Shown: piece by piece, positions 1 through 5,111 of the stretch | Layout: each line of letters begins with the position of its first letter | How positions within the stretch are numbered: the first letter of the stretch is position 1 | Assembly (NCBI GenBank): GCA_012514615.1 | Contig: JAAYZY010000522.1 | Span: 1-5,111 of the forward strand | Reading direction: 5' to 3' | DNA: 5,111 bases | DNA from: Chloroflexota bacterium | Lineage (GTDB): Bacteria; Chloroflexota; Anaerolineae; DTPP01 | Program-made: the position numbers and the translations under genes | Notes under the pieces: generated by a model | The model's database searches: none | Seen by the model: only the letters and a program-made list of their open reading frames with translations | What the model was told of the DNA's origin: nothing

Positions 1-1
1 C

Positions 2-832
2 ACCTTCACGGAGGATGCCCTGCGTACCATCATCCGAGACTACACCCGGGAGGCTGGCGTGCGCAGCTTGGAACGGGAGATCGGGCGGGCCTGCCGCAAG
101 GTGGCGGTGCTGGTGGCCGCGGGGGAGGCGGAACAGGTAGAGGTTACGCCCAAGAAGGCGCGTGAGTTCTTGGGTAAGCCCCGCTTCTTCTTCGATGCTG
201 CGGAGCGCACCGCGCTGCCGGGCGTGGCCACCGGCCTGGCTTGGACCCCGGTGGGCGGCGACGTCCTCTTTGTGGAGGCTACCCGCATGCGCGGCAAGGG
301 GCAGCTCACCCTCACCGGTCAACTGGGCGAGGTGATGAAAGAGTCGGCGCAGATCGCCTTCAGCTACGTGCAGGCCAAAGCCGACGAGCTTGGGCTGCCG
401 GCCGACCTCTTTGAGAAGGCCAACCTGCATGTCCATGTGCCGGAGGGCGCGGTGCCCAAAGATGGCCCCAGCGCCGGCGTGACCATGGTCACAGCCATGG
501 TCAGCTTGCTGACCGGCCGGCCGGTGCGCGCGGACGTGGGCATGACTGGCGAGATTACCCTGCGGGAGCGGGTGCTGCCGGTGGGGGGCATTAAGCAGAA
601 GGTGCTGGCGGCGCACCGAGCAGGTCTGAAGACGGTCATTCTGCCACGACGCAACGAGATGGACCTGGACGATCTGCCTGAGGATGTGCGGGACGAGATG
701 CAGTTCGTGCTGGCCGACAGCGTGGACGACGTGCTGCGGGAGGCCCTGGAGCCGACGGGGACCGTCCCTGAGGTCGGGCTGCCGGTGACGCAGCCGTTGG
801 CGGTGCCGGCCGAGAGCGGGTCCCACCGCTGA
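2..832 (+). CDS. lon: ATP-dependent Lon protease, C-terminal part (5' end outside the window)
   Basis: Lon is a cytoplasmic AAA+ serine protease that unfolds and degrades damaged and short-lived regulatory proteins. The visible 276 codons are open from the left edge. The first ~35 residues are the end of the AAA+ small helical subdomain ([14 protein letters not shown]). The peptidase domain follows from about visible residue 70. The catalytic Ser lies in KDGPSAG (codon 470-472). The catalytic Lys is the second Lys of GGIKQK (codon 599-601), 43 residues later, the same spacing as Ser679/Lys722 in E. coli Lon. [16 protein letters not shown] is near-identical to bacterial Lon. After the usual C-terminal helix ([10 protein letters not shown]) there is a Pro/Val/Gly-rich tail of about 25 residues, probably disordered. 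The gene converges with the glycyl radical enzyme gene. Its start, ATPase motifs and promoter cannot be seen. The family call is essentially certain. Confidence 0.97.
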   Translation, partial: TFTEDALRTIIRDYTREAGVRSLEREIGRACRKVAVLVAAGEAEQVEVTPKKAREFLGKPRFFFDAAERTALPGVATGLAWTPVGGDVLFVEATRMRGKGQLTLTGQLGEVMKESAQIAFSYVQAKADELGLPADLFEKANLHVHVPEGAVPKDGPSAGVTMVTAMVSLLTGRPVRADVGMTGEITLRERVLPVGGIKQKVLAAHRAGLKTVILPRRNEMDLDDLPEDVRDEMQFVLADSVDDVLREALEPTGTVPEVGLPVTQPLAVPAESGSHR

Positions 833-870
833 CCTGGCCTCCCCTGGTGCAGGGGGCTTACTCAAGAGAA

Positions 871-902
871 CGGCCCGGTCGAGGCACGCCTCGACCGGGC
901 CG
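871..902. terminator. GC-rich perfect hairpin between convergent genes, likely shared terminator
   Basis: The arms CGGCCCGGTCGAGGC (871-885) and GCCTCGACCGGGCCG (888-902) are exact reverse complements, giving 15 bp with a 2-nt gap, or realistically 14 bp with a CACG tetraloop. It lies 38 nt after the lon stop and 20 nt after the stop of the minus-strand enzyme gene. Read on the minus strand the hairpin is followed by TTCTCTT, a fair U-rich tract, so it fits an intrinsic terminator best for the leftward operon. On the plus strand the following bases (CAGCATGTC) have no U run, so termination of lon there is less sure. Confidence 0.8.
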
Positions 903-922
903 CAGCATGTCTGCCGCCGCGC

Positions 923-3364
923 TCAGGAGAGGTCGTAGACCGTGCGGCGGATGATGTCGTCCTGGGTGGCCTTGTCCAGGGTGACGAAGAGGGCGCTGTA
1001 GCCGGCCACCCGCACGATCAGGTCTCGGTACTTCTCTGGCTCGGCCTGGGCGGCGCGCAGCGTTTCCGTATCCACCGTGTTGAACTGCACGTGCCAGACC
1101 TTGAGGCGGACGAAGCCGCGTAGGAGGGCCGCCAAGGAGCGCAGACCGCCCTCGCTGGCTAGGCTGCCGGAGGTGAGGCGCAGGTTGAGCAGTTGGGCTA
1201 GCATGCAGATGTTGGGCAGCTTGCTCACCGAGCGCAGCACCCGAGTGGGGCCGCCAGTCTCGGTACCCTGGGTGGGGGAGATGCCTTCAGCGATGGGCTC
1301 GCCGGCGCGGCGGCCGTCCGGCGTAGCCCCCACGCGGGCCCCCAACGGCACGTTGGCGGAGACGTTGCTGGTAGAGCTGGCGTAGCCCCCGCCCACTGGG
1401 CCGCGGCCGTAGCGTGTGGTTTGGTAGCGGCCCATCTCGTCGTGGTAGTCTTGCATGATGCGCATGGCCAAGCCATCGACTTCGTCGTGGTCGCTGCCGA
1501 ACTTGGGCGCGCCCAGCAGCATCTGGCGGAGGCGTTCCCCTTCTGGGCCGGCGAAGTTGGCCTGCAGGGCGCGCAGGACCTCGGCGCCAGATAGCGCGCC
1601 TTCATCGTACACCAACCGCTTGAGCGCCATGAGGGCGTTGGCCGTGTTGGTGATACCGGACTGCATCTCGCTGACCACGTCGTAGAGGGCGCCGCCCTCC
1701 TTGACCGTCAGGCCGCGCTGCAGGCAGTCTTGCACCAGGGCAGAGCAGAACGCGTCGGGCACCAGTTCTTCCAGGGCCAGGTCGGCGGTGGCATCCATGT
1801 GGAAGCCGCAGCGAGCGTAGAACTGCATCTGCTGCACGAAGGCGGCGTAGAGCTCCTCGAAGGTGCCGAAGTCGCCCAAGGCCCCGCGGCCAGGATGTGG
1901 CCGGGCCCCGCTCTGAGGGTCCACACCGCCGTGGAGAGCCAGCTCCAACGACTTCAGGATGTTCAGGAAGCTCATGCCGGTGCACCGGTAGCCCCACTTG
2001 CCAGGCACGGCCACTTCCACACAGCCCACCGCGGCGTAGTTGTAGGCGTCGGCTGGCCGCACCCCCTTCTCCAGCAAGGCCGGGACGATGATGTCGTCGT
2101 TCTTCATGGCCGGCATCCCAAAGCCCAGCCGAATGGTGCGGGCGCATTCCATGAGGAAGCGGTCGGGCGTGCCGCTGTGGATGCGGGCTGAGACGTTGGG
2201 CTGGGTCAGGCGCACGTTGCGGATGGTCTCCAAGACCATGTACGAGAGATCGTTCACCGCGTCGTGGCCTTGGGGCGTCTGCCCGCCGATGGTCACGTTC
2301 TGGTAGGTGGGGTACCCGATGTTGAAGCGGGTGTGGTCCCAAGGCCGTACCTTGTTGATGGCGAAGAGCTTGAGCCAGAACAGCTCCAGCAACTCCAGGG
2401 CTTGCTCTCGGGTGATCCGCCCGGCTCGGAGGTCGGCGCTGTAGAAGGGGTAGAGGACCTGGTCCAATCGCCCCAGGGAGAAGGAGTGACCGTTGCTCTC
2501 GATCTGGCTGATGAGGTGCACGAAGAAGACCGACTGCACCGCCTGGTGGAAGGTGCGGGGCGGCCGGGCCGGCACCTGGCGGCAAGCCGCGGCCACCGTC
2601 AGGAGCTCCTGCCGGCGCGCCTGGGCGAGGCCCGGGGCAGCGGCCTGCCGCTCGGCTTCCTCAGCATAGCGGGCTGCGAAGGTCACGGCCGCCTGCAAGG
2701 CGATGATGGCCCCCTGCAGGAAGGGGCGCTTGCGCTGCCCCAGCGCCTGGAAGGGTGAGAGGTTGGCCAAGGCCTGCTGGGCCTCGCTGATGAAGCCCTC
2801 CAGGCCGACGCGCAGGAGCGTCTCCAGGTCCAAGATGAGATGGCCGTCGCCGGAGGTGCTAAGGCCGCGGCCATTGATGGCCCCGATGGCCTGGGCTGCC
2901 GCCACGTGGGAGGGCATGGTGGCCTGCACGCGGTCGCTCAGGGTGCGGCCGCGCCAGGCCGGGACGATGGTCTCCAGGATGTGGCGGCGCACCTGGGAGG
3001 GTACCTGGAAGGGGTCGGCCGGGCGGCTGGCGAAGTCGTCGATCTCGTCTGCCAGGAAGTCCACCAGATACTCCGGGAAGACCGGCGCGGCCCGGGGCGT
3101 GCTGGCCTGGTTGCCCACGATGACCTCATCTTCGTCGATGTAGATGGTCATGTGGGCCAGGGTGTGGGCCAGCGCCTTGGCCCGCCGCAGCACCACCGGG
3201 TCGGCTTGGTGCTGGGCGTAGGCCTCGGTGACCAGCAGGCCTCGTTCGGCGCACAAGGCCGGCGCCGTATCCAACAGGCGCTCTCGCAGTCGAGCCACCC
3301 GGGAGGGGCCCCCCTGGGCCGCCGGCGCGCCTACCCGGACGCTTGCCATCTGTGTCTCGCTCAT
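923..3364 (-). CDS. PflF/YbiW-like glycyl radical enzyme (pyruvate formate-lyase/glycerol dehydratase superfamily), substrate unknown
   Basis: This is a complete 813-residue oxygen-sensitive radical enzyme that would carry a stored glycyl radical after activation. The PFL-type barrel spans roughly residues 20-680 and the glycyl-radical domain roughly 690-813. Visible landmarks are GDGH (His175), ESNGHSFS (His293), GCVE (Cys448 as thiyl-radical residue, Glu450 as likely acid/base), RYGRGPVGGG and the radical loop RVAGYSA (Gly788, 26 residues from the end). True PFL has a Cys-Cys pair; here Gly447 precedes Cys448, so pyruvate cleavage is unlikely. By remembered alignment, length and the block GKWGYRCTGMSF match E. 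coli PflF/YbiW (about 810 residues), whose reaction I do not know. The Asp found 14 residues after the active Cys in glycerol dehydratase is Thr462 here, so glycerol or propanediol dehydration is also doubtful. The start is set by AGGAG 7 nt upstream. It is the second gene of an operon, 19 nt after its activase. No microcompartment genes or long N-terminal targeting extension are seen. Confidence 0.93.
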   Translation of the reverse strand: MSETQMASVRVGAPAAQGGPSRVARLRERLLDTAPALCAERGLLVTEAYAQHQADPVVLRRAKALAHTLAHMTIYIDEDEVIVGNQASTPRAAPVFPEYLVDFLADEIDDFASRPADPFQVPSQVRRHILETIVPAWRGRTLSDRVQATMPSHVAAAQAIGAINGRGLSTSGDGHLILDLETLLRVGLEGFISEAQQALANLSPFQALGQRKRPFLQGAIIALQAAVTFAARYAEEAERQAAAPGLAQARRQELLTVAAACRQVPARPPRTFHQAVQSVFFVHLISQIESNGHSFSLGRLDQVLYPFYSADLRAGRITREQALELLELFWLKLFAINKVRPWDHTRFNIGYPTYQNVTIGGQTPQGHDAVNDLSYMVLETIRNVRLTQPNVSARIHSGTPDRFLMECARTIRLGFGMPAMKNDDIIVPALLEKGVRPADAYNYAAVGCVEVAVPGKWGYRCTGMSFLNILKSLELALHGGVDPQSGARPHPGRGALGDFGTFEELYAAFVQQMQFYARCGFHMDATADLALEELVPDAFCSALVQDCLQRGLTVKEGGALYDVVSEMQSGITNTANALMALKRLVYDEGALSGAEVLRALQANFAGPEGERLRQMLLGAPKFGSDHDEVDGLAMRIMQDYHDEMGRYQTTRYGRGPVGGGYASSTSNVSANVPLGARVGATPDGRRAGEPIAEGISPTQGTETGGPTRVLRSVSKLPNICMLAQLLNLRLTSGSLASEGGLRSLAALLRGFVRLKVWHVQFNTVDTETLRAAQAEPEKYRDLIVRVAGYSALFVTLDKATQDDIIRRTVYDLS

Positions 3365-3370
3365 CGCTCC

Positions 3371-3376
3371 GCTCCT
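3371..3376 (-). promoter_or_regulatory. Ribosome binding site of the glycyl radical enzyme gene
   Basis: The minus strand reads AGGAGC here, with AGGAG ending 7 nt before the ATG at 3364. This is a near-ideal Shine-Dalgarno element inside the 19-nt gap after the activase stop. It supports this ATG over the in-frame ATG at codon 6 and indicates efficient translation of the second gene. Confidence 0.8.
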
Positions 3377-3383
3377 GGGCCGG

Positions 3384-4406
3384 TTAGCCGCCCACGCTCA
3401 CTTGCAGCCCGCGCCGGCGGAACACCGCCGCACTGCGGGCGACCATCTCGTCATCCAGCGGCAGCTGCTGGGCCCAAGGGTAGGGGCGGCCCAGCGCCGC
3501 GTACTTGGCTTGGCCCCACGTGTGGTAGGGCAGCAGGTCCACTGGCGGGGGCAGGCCGGGCAGGCTGACGATCCAGTCGGCCATGGCCGTCAGGGTGGCG
3601 TCATCGGTGTTGAAGGCCGGGATGAGGGGCACCCGCACCCGCAGCGGAGCGCCGGCTGCCGCGAGCCAGCGCAGGTTCTGGAGGATGCACTCGTTGCCGA
3701 CGTCGGTGGCGGTGCGGTGGGCGCGGCTGTCCACGTGCTTGAGATCGAAGAGCAGGCTGTCCAGATACGGCAGCAGCCCTTCCAGGGTGGGCCAGGGGGC
3801 GTAGCCGCAGGTCTCCATGGCCGTGGAAAGACCCTCGGCTCGGGCCAGGCGCAGCAGGGCCCCGGCCAGCGCCTGCTGCAGGGTAGGTTCTCCGCCGGTG
3901 AGGGTGAGGCCGCCCACCCCTTCGTAGAAGGCGGTATCGCGGCGCACCTCGGCCAGGAGGTCGCCGGCGGCGCGCACCTGGCCGATCCAGCGCACGGCCC
4001 GGGCCGGGCAGCGCGCCGCTCGCGGCCCGTAGACGGCCAGGCGGCGGCCGTTGCTCACGGCTGGGTCCACCCAACCTTCTGGGCAGGCGTCTGCGAACTG
4101 GCCGCAGGCGATGCAGAGGGCCGGGAAGAGGGCCAGCTCGGGCTCGGCGCGCTGCGACTCGGGGTTGGAGCACCAGGCGCACTGCAGCGGGCATCCCTTG
4201 AAAAAGACGCTTGTGCGCAGGCCGGGGCCGTCGTGCAGGCAGTAGCGCTGCACGTCGAAGACGACGCCCTGCACCGCCTCCAGGCGGGCCCGGGTGGGCG
4301 CGTCCATCTCGGCGGCGGCGGCCGGCAGCTCCGGCAACCCGCTCCCATCTGGCGCGAGGGCCGCCGTACGCTCGCCCTGGTCTGTGCCTGCCGCCTGTGC
4401 TCGCAT
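3384..4406 (-). CDS. Glycyl-radical-enzyme activating protein (radical SAM, PflE/YbiY-like)
   Basis: This is a 340-residue radical-SAM activase. It would reductively cleave S-adenosylmethionine and abstract a hydrogen from the target glycine, here most likely Gly788 of the enzyme encoded just downstream. The core starts near residue 48 (VVFDVQRYCLHDGPGLRT), followed by the cluster motif GCPLQCAWC (Cys72, Cys76, Cys79; C-x3-C-x2-C), the SAM-binding GGEP (171-174) and DLKH (221-224). Activases other than PflA usually carry a ferredoxin-like insert with two sets of four Cys. Here residues 98-133 keep only Cys98, Cys101, Cys108 and Cys133. The remembered E. coli YbiY sequence looks similarly reduced. 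The chosen ATG follows an in-frame TGA (4422-4424), so it is the farthest upstream start. It adds about 45 Ala/Pro-rich residues ahead of the core. The ATG at codon 34 (4305-4307) is an alternative with a poor ribosome site. The gene is first in the operon, with the promoter at 4459-4487. Confidence 0.93.
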   Translation of the reverse strand: MRAQAAGTDQGERTAALAPDGSGLPELPAAAAEMDAPTRARLEAVQGVVFDVQRYCLHDGPGLRTSVFFKGCPLQCAWCSNPESQRAEPELALFPALCIACGQFADACPEGWVDPAVSNGRRLAVYGPRAARCPARAVRWIGQVRAAGDLLAEVRRDTAFYEGVGGLTLTGGEPTLQQALAGALLRLARAEGLSTAMETCGYAPWPTLEGLLPYLDSLLFDLKHVDSRAHRTATDVGNECILQNLRWLAAAGAPLRVRVPLIPAFNTDDATLTAMADWIVSLPGLPPPVDLLPYHTWGQAKYAALGRPYPWAQQLPLDDEMVARSAAVFRRRGLQVSVGG

Positions 4407-4418
4407 GCCTCGGTACCG

Positions 4419-4423
4419 TCCTC
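4419..4423 (-). promoter_or_regulatory. Possible ribosome binding site of the activase gene
   Basis: The minus strand reads GAGGA, with a 12-nt gap to the ATG at 4406. The spacing is longer than ideal and the element overlaps the in-frame TGA that limits the open frame. It weakly supports the long form of the activase. Translation may be less efficient than for the downstream enzyme gene, which would suit a catalytic activase needed in smaller amounts. Confidence 0.45.
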
Positions 4424-4434
4424 AACGTACCCGC

Positions 4435-4455
4435 GTGGGTTTCCTAGGGACCCAC
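4435..4455. promoter_or_regulatory. Inverted repeat over the predicted leftward transcription start (candidate operator or leader hairpin)
   Basis: GTGGGT (4435-4440) and ACCCAC (4450-4455) are exact inverted repeats separated by 9 nt. With G-T pairs and one more C-G pair the RNA form could extend to 9 bp with a CTA loop. The -10 box at 4459-4464 puts the leftward start near 4452, so the repeat covers about -4 to +18 of that transcript. This is a typical place for a repressor site. A hairpin at the extreme 5' end of the mRNA is the alternative. Confidence 0.5.
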
Positions 4456-4458
4456 TCT

Positions 4459-4487
4459 ATTGTATCCCAGCGTCGCGGGGAAGTCAA
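4459..4487 (-). promoter_or_regulatory. Sigma-70-type promoter of the activase/glycyl radical enzyme operon
   Basis: On the minus strand TTGACT (4487-4482) and TACAAT (4464-4459) are separated by exactly 17 nt. Each box differs from consensus at one position. The expected start near 4452 gives a leader of about 46 nt before the activase ATG. The AT-rich -10 stands out in GC-rich surroundings, and the position directly upstream of the operon supports it. Confidence 0.75.
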
Positions 4488-4525
4488 AGCGCGCCTGGTC
4501 GATCTCACGCCTGGCAGGCGCGCTT
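4487..4525. repeat. 11-bp inverted repeat between the divergent promoters, candidate shared operator
   Basis: AAGCGCGCCTG (4487-4497) and CAGGCGCGCTT (4515-4525) are perfect reverse complements around a 17-nt spacer. A third copy of the inner hexamer, CGCCTG at 4508-4513, makes CGCCTGGCAGGCG (4508-4520) a tighter palindrome. CGCCTGG also recurs as a direct repeat 16 nt apart (4492 and 4508). The outer ends of the two arms run into the -35 boxes of the leftward (4482-4487) and rightward (4524-4529) promoters. A dimeric or tetrameric regulator of both units is the natural reading; its identity is not visible. Confidence 0.6.
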
Positions 4526-4552
4526 GCCCGACTGCCGCGGCGGTGGTATCAT
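4524..4552 (+). promoter_or_regulatory. Putative promoter of the E1 alpha gene
   Basis: TTGCCC (4524-4529) and TATCAT (4547-4552) have a 17-nt spacer. The -10 has one mismatch to consensus and the -35 has two, so it is weaker than the leftward promoter and may need activation. The predicted start near 4559 gives a leader of about 42 nt ahead of the ATG at 4601. The -35 overlaps the end of the right arm of the inverted repeat. Confidence 0.6.
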
Positions 4553-4583
4553 AGGGGAGTCCCAGAGCCAACCTGTGAGTTGC

Positions 4584-4597
4584 AGGGAGAGAGGGAG
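4584..4597 (+). promoter_or_regulatory. Purine-rich ribosome binding region of the E1 alpha gene
   Basis: AGGGAGAGAGGGAG is an unbroken purine run ending 3 nt before the ATG at 4601. It offers two overlapping Shine-Dalgarno cores (AGGGAG with an 11-nt gap, and GAGGGAG with a 3-nt gap). It supports the chosen start. Confidence 0.6.
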
Positions 4598-4600
4598 CCC

Positions 4601-5111
4601 ATGACCGACGCAAGACCGGCGCACAACCACGGCATCCACAAGGAGCAGGGCCTGGAGCTTCTGCGCCAGATGTGGGAGATTCGCCTCTTCGAGAACAAGG
4701 TCTACGATCTGCTGGGACGCGACGTCATCAAGGGCGCTTCCCACCTCTACGCCGGGGAAGAAGCGGTGGCCGTGGGGGCCATCTCAACCCTGCACGACGA
4801 CGACCTGATCACTAGCACACACCGCGGCCACGGGCATTGCCACGCCCGGGGCGTGTCGCTGGCCCCCAGCGCCGAAGCGCGCCAGGAGCACCTGGACAAG
4901 ATGATGGCGGAGCTGTGCGGCCGCGCCACAGGCTACTGCCTGGGCCGGGGCGGCTCCATGCACATCGCCGATGTGGAGAAGGGCAACCTGGGGGCCACCG
5001 GCATCGTGGGCGGGAACCTCCCGGTGGCCACCGGCGCGGGTCTGGCGCAGACCCTGCTGGGCAGCGGTCGGGTGGTCCTGTGTTTCTTCGGCGACGGCGC
5101 GGCCAACACCG
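4601..5111 (+). CDS. Thiamine-diphosphate-dependent dehydrogenase E1 component, alpha subunit (AcoA/PdhA type), 3' end outside the window
   Basis: The alpha chain of a heterotetrameric E1 decarboxylates a 2-oxoacid, or cleaves acetoin, on thiamine diphosphate. The two-carbon or acyl unit then passes to a lipoyl E2. The first 170 codons are visible and open to the right edge. Motifs in order are SHLYAGEEAVAVG (47-59), the ThDP-associated THRGHGHC (73-80), GRGGSMHIAD (115-124), GATGIVGGNLP (131-141) and GDGAAN (164-169), which opens the GDG...NN cofactor/Mg signature. YAGEEAVAVG and TSTHRGHGH resemble acetoin dehydrogenase alpha (AcoA) more than classical PdhA, but pyruvate or branched-chain oxoacids remain possible. 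About 12 extra residues (near 86-98) lie between HARG and MMAEL compared with AcoA as I recall it. Beta, E2 and E3 genes would be expected to the right. It is transcribed divergently from the glycyl radical enzyme operon. Confidence 0.93.
   Translation, partial: MTDARPAHNHGIHKEQGLELLRQMWEIRLFENKVYDLLGRDVIKGASHLYAGEEAVAVGAISTLHDDDLITSTHRGHGHCHARGVSLAPSAEARQEHLDKMMAELCGRATGYCLGRGGSMHIADVEKGNLGATGIVGGNLPVATGAGLAQTLLGSGRVVLCFFGDGAANT

Noticed and set aside
841..855. Small hairpin CCCCT-GGTGC-AGGGG just after lon
   Set aside because: The stem is only 5 bp and no U tract follows. Short G/C complementarities are frequent at this base composition. The perfect stem at 871-902 is the better terminator.
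1602..2585. Minus-strand open frame (327 codons) inside the glycyl radical enzyme gene in another frame
   Set aside because: The product is Arg/Pro/His-rich with no domain signs. The overlapping frame encodes the conserved glycyl radical enzyme.
923..3364. Calling the glycyl radical enzyme a true pyruvate formate-lyase (PflB)
   Set aside because: PflB needs adjacent cysteines in the active site. Here the motif is Gly-Cys-Val-Glu, and the flanking block resembles PflF/YbiW instead.
2840..3568. Plus-strand open frame (242 codons) across the enzyme/activase junction
   Set aside because: The Gly/Val-rich then Arg/Pro-rich product has no motif and runs antisense through two well-supported genes and their junction.
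923..4406. A glycyl-radical microcompartment locus (choline or propanediol type)
   Set aside because: No shell protein, aldehyde dehydrogenase or other signature enzyme is in the window. The enzyme's 813-residue length and N-terminus show no obvious encapsulation extension, and the CutC/propanediol pocket residues are not matched.
4407..4600. A riboswitch or small gene in the divergent intergenic region
   Set aside because: The region is under 200 nt and is largely accounted for by two promoters, two inverted repeats and ribosome sites. I could not match a known riboswitch fold, and no convincing short coding frame stands out.
3228..4604. Long plus-strand open frame (458 codons) opposite the activase gene
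   Set aside because: Its translation is Gly/Ala/Gln/His-rich with no recognisable motif, and it lies opposite a gene with clear radical-SAM motifs. Long antisense frames are expected in GC-rich coding DNA.

Overview
The window is GC-rich bacterial DNA (about two thirds G+C by eye) with four protein genes in a compact bacterial layout. Two of the genes are cut by the window edges. Nothing in the sequence fixes the taxon. A GC-rich genome with Lon, a PflF-type glycyl radical enzyme and an AcoA-like E1 alpha subunit would fit a facultative or anaerobic bacterium; Chloroflexota is one guess, held at low confidence. There are no tRNA or rRNA genes, insertion sequences, phage genes or CRISPR arrays.

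Layout. (1) Positions 2-832, plus strand: the C-terminal third of the ATP-dependent protease Lon, with its Ser/Lys catalytic dyad intact. (2) Positions 833-922: a convergent intergenic gap holding one perfect 15-bp GC-rich hairpin (871-902), probably a shared terminator. (3) Positions 4406 down to 923, minus strand: a two-gene operon. The first gene encodes a radical-SAM glycyl-radical-enzyme activase (3384-4406). It is followed 19 nt later by its substrate, an 813-residue glycyl radical enzyme (923-3364). The enzyme has the Gly-Cys-Val-Glu active-site motif of the dehydratase/decarboxylase side of the superfamily, not the Cys-Cys pair of true pyruvate formate-lyase. It most resembles E. coli PflF (YbiW), whose reaction is not known to me. 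(4) Positions 4407-4600: a divergent control region. It holds a near-consensus sigma-70-type promoter firing left, a weaker one firing right, an 11-bp inverted repeat whose arms touch both -35 boxes, and a second inverted repeat over the predicted leftward start point. (5) Positions 4601-5111, plus strand: the first 170 residues of a thiamine-diphosphate-dependent 2-oxoacid/acetoin dehydrogenase E1 alpha subunit, running off the right edge.

How it fits together. The activase would install the oxygen-sensitive radical on Gly788 of its partner, so the leftward operon should work only without oxygen. The rightward gene starts an E1-E2-E3 dehydrogenase system that makes an acyl-CoA and NADH. The shared control region suggests the two are regulated jointly or in opposition. 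The most interesting points are the unassigned substrate of the glycyl radical enzyme, the decayed ferredoxin insert of its activase, and the symmetrical operator between the divergent promoters.
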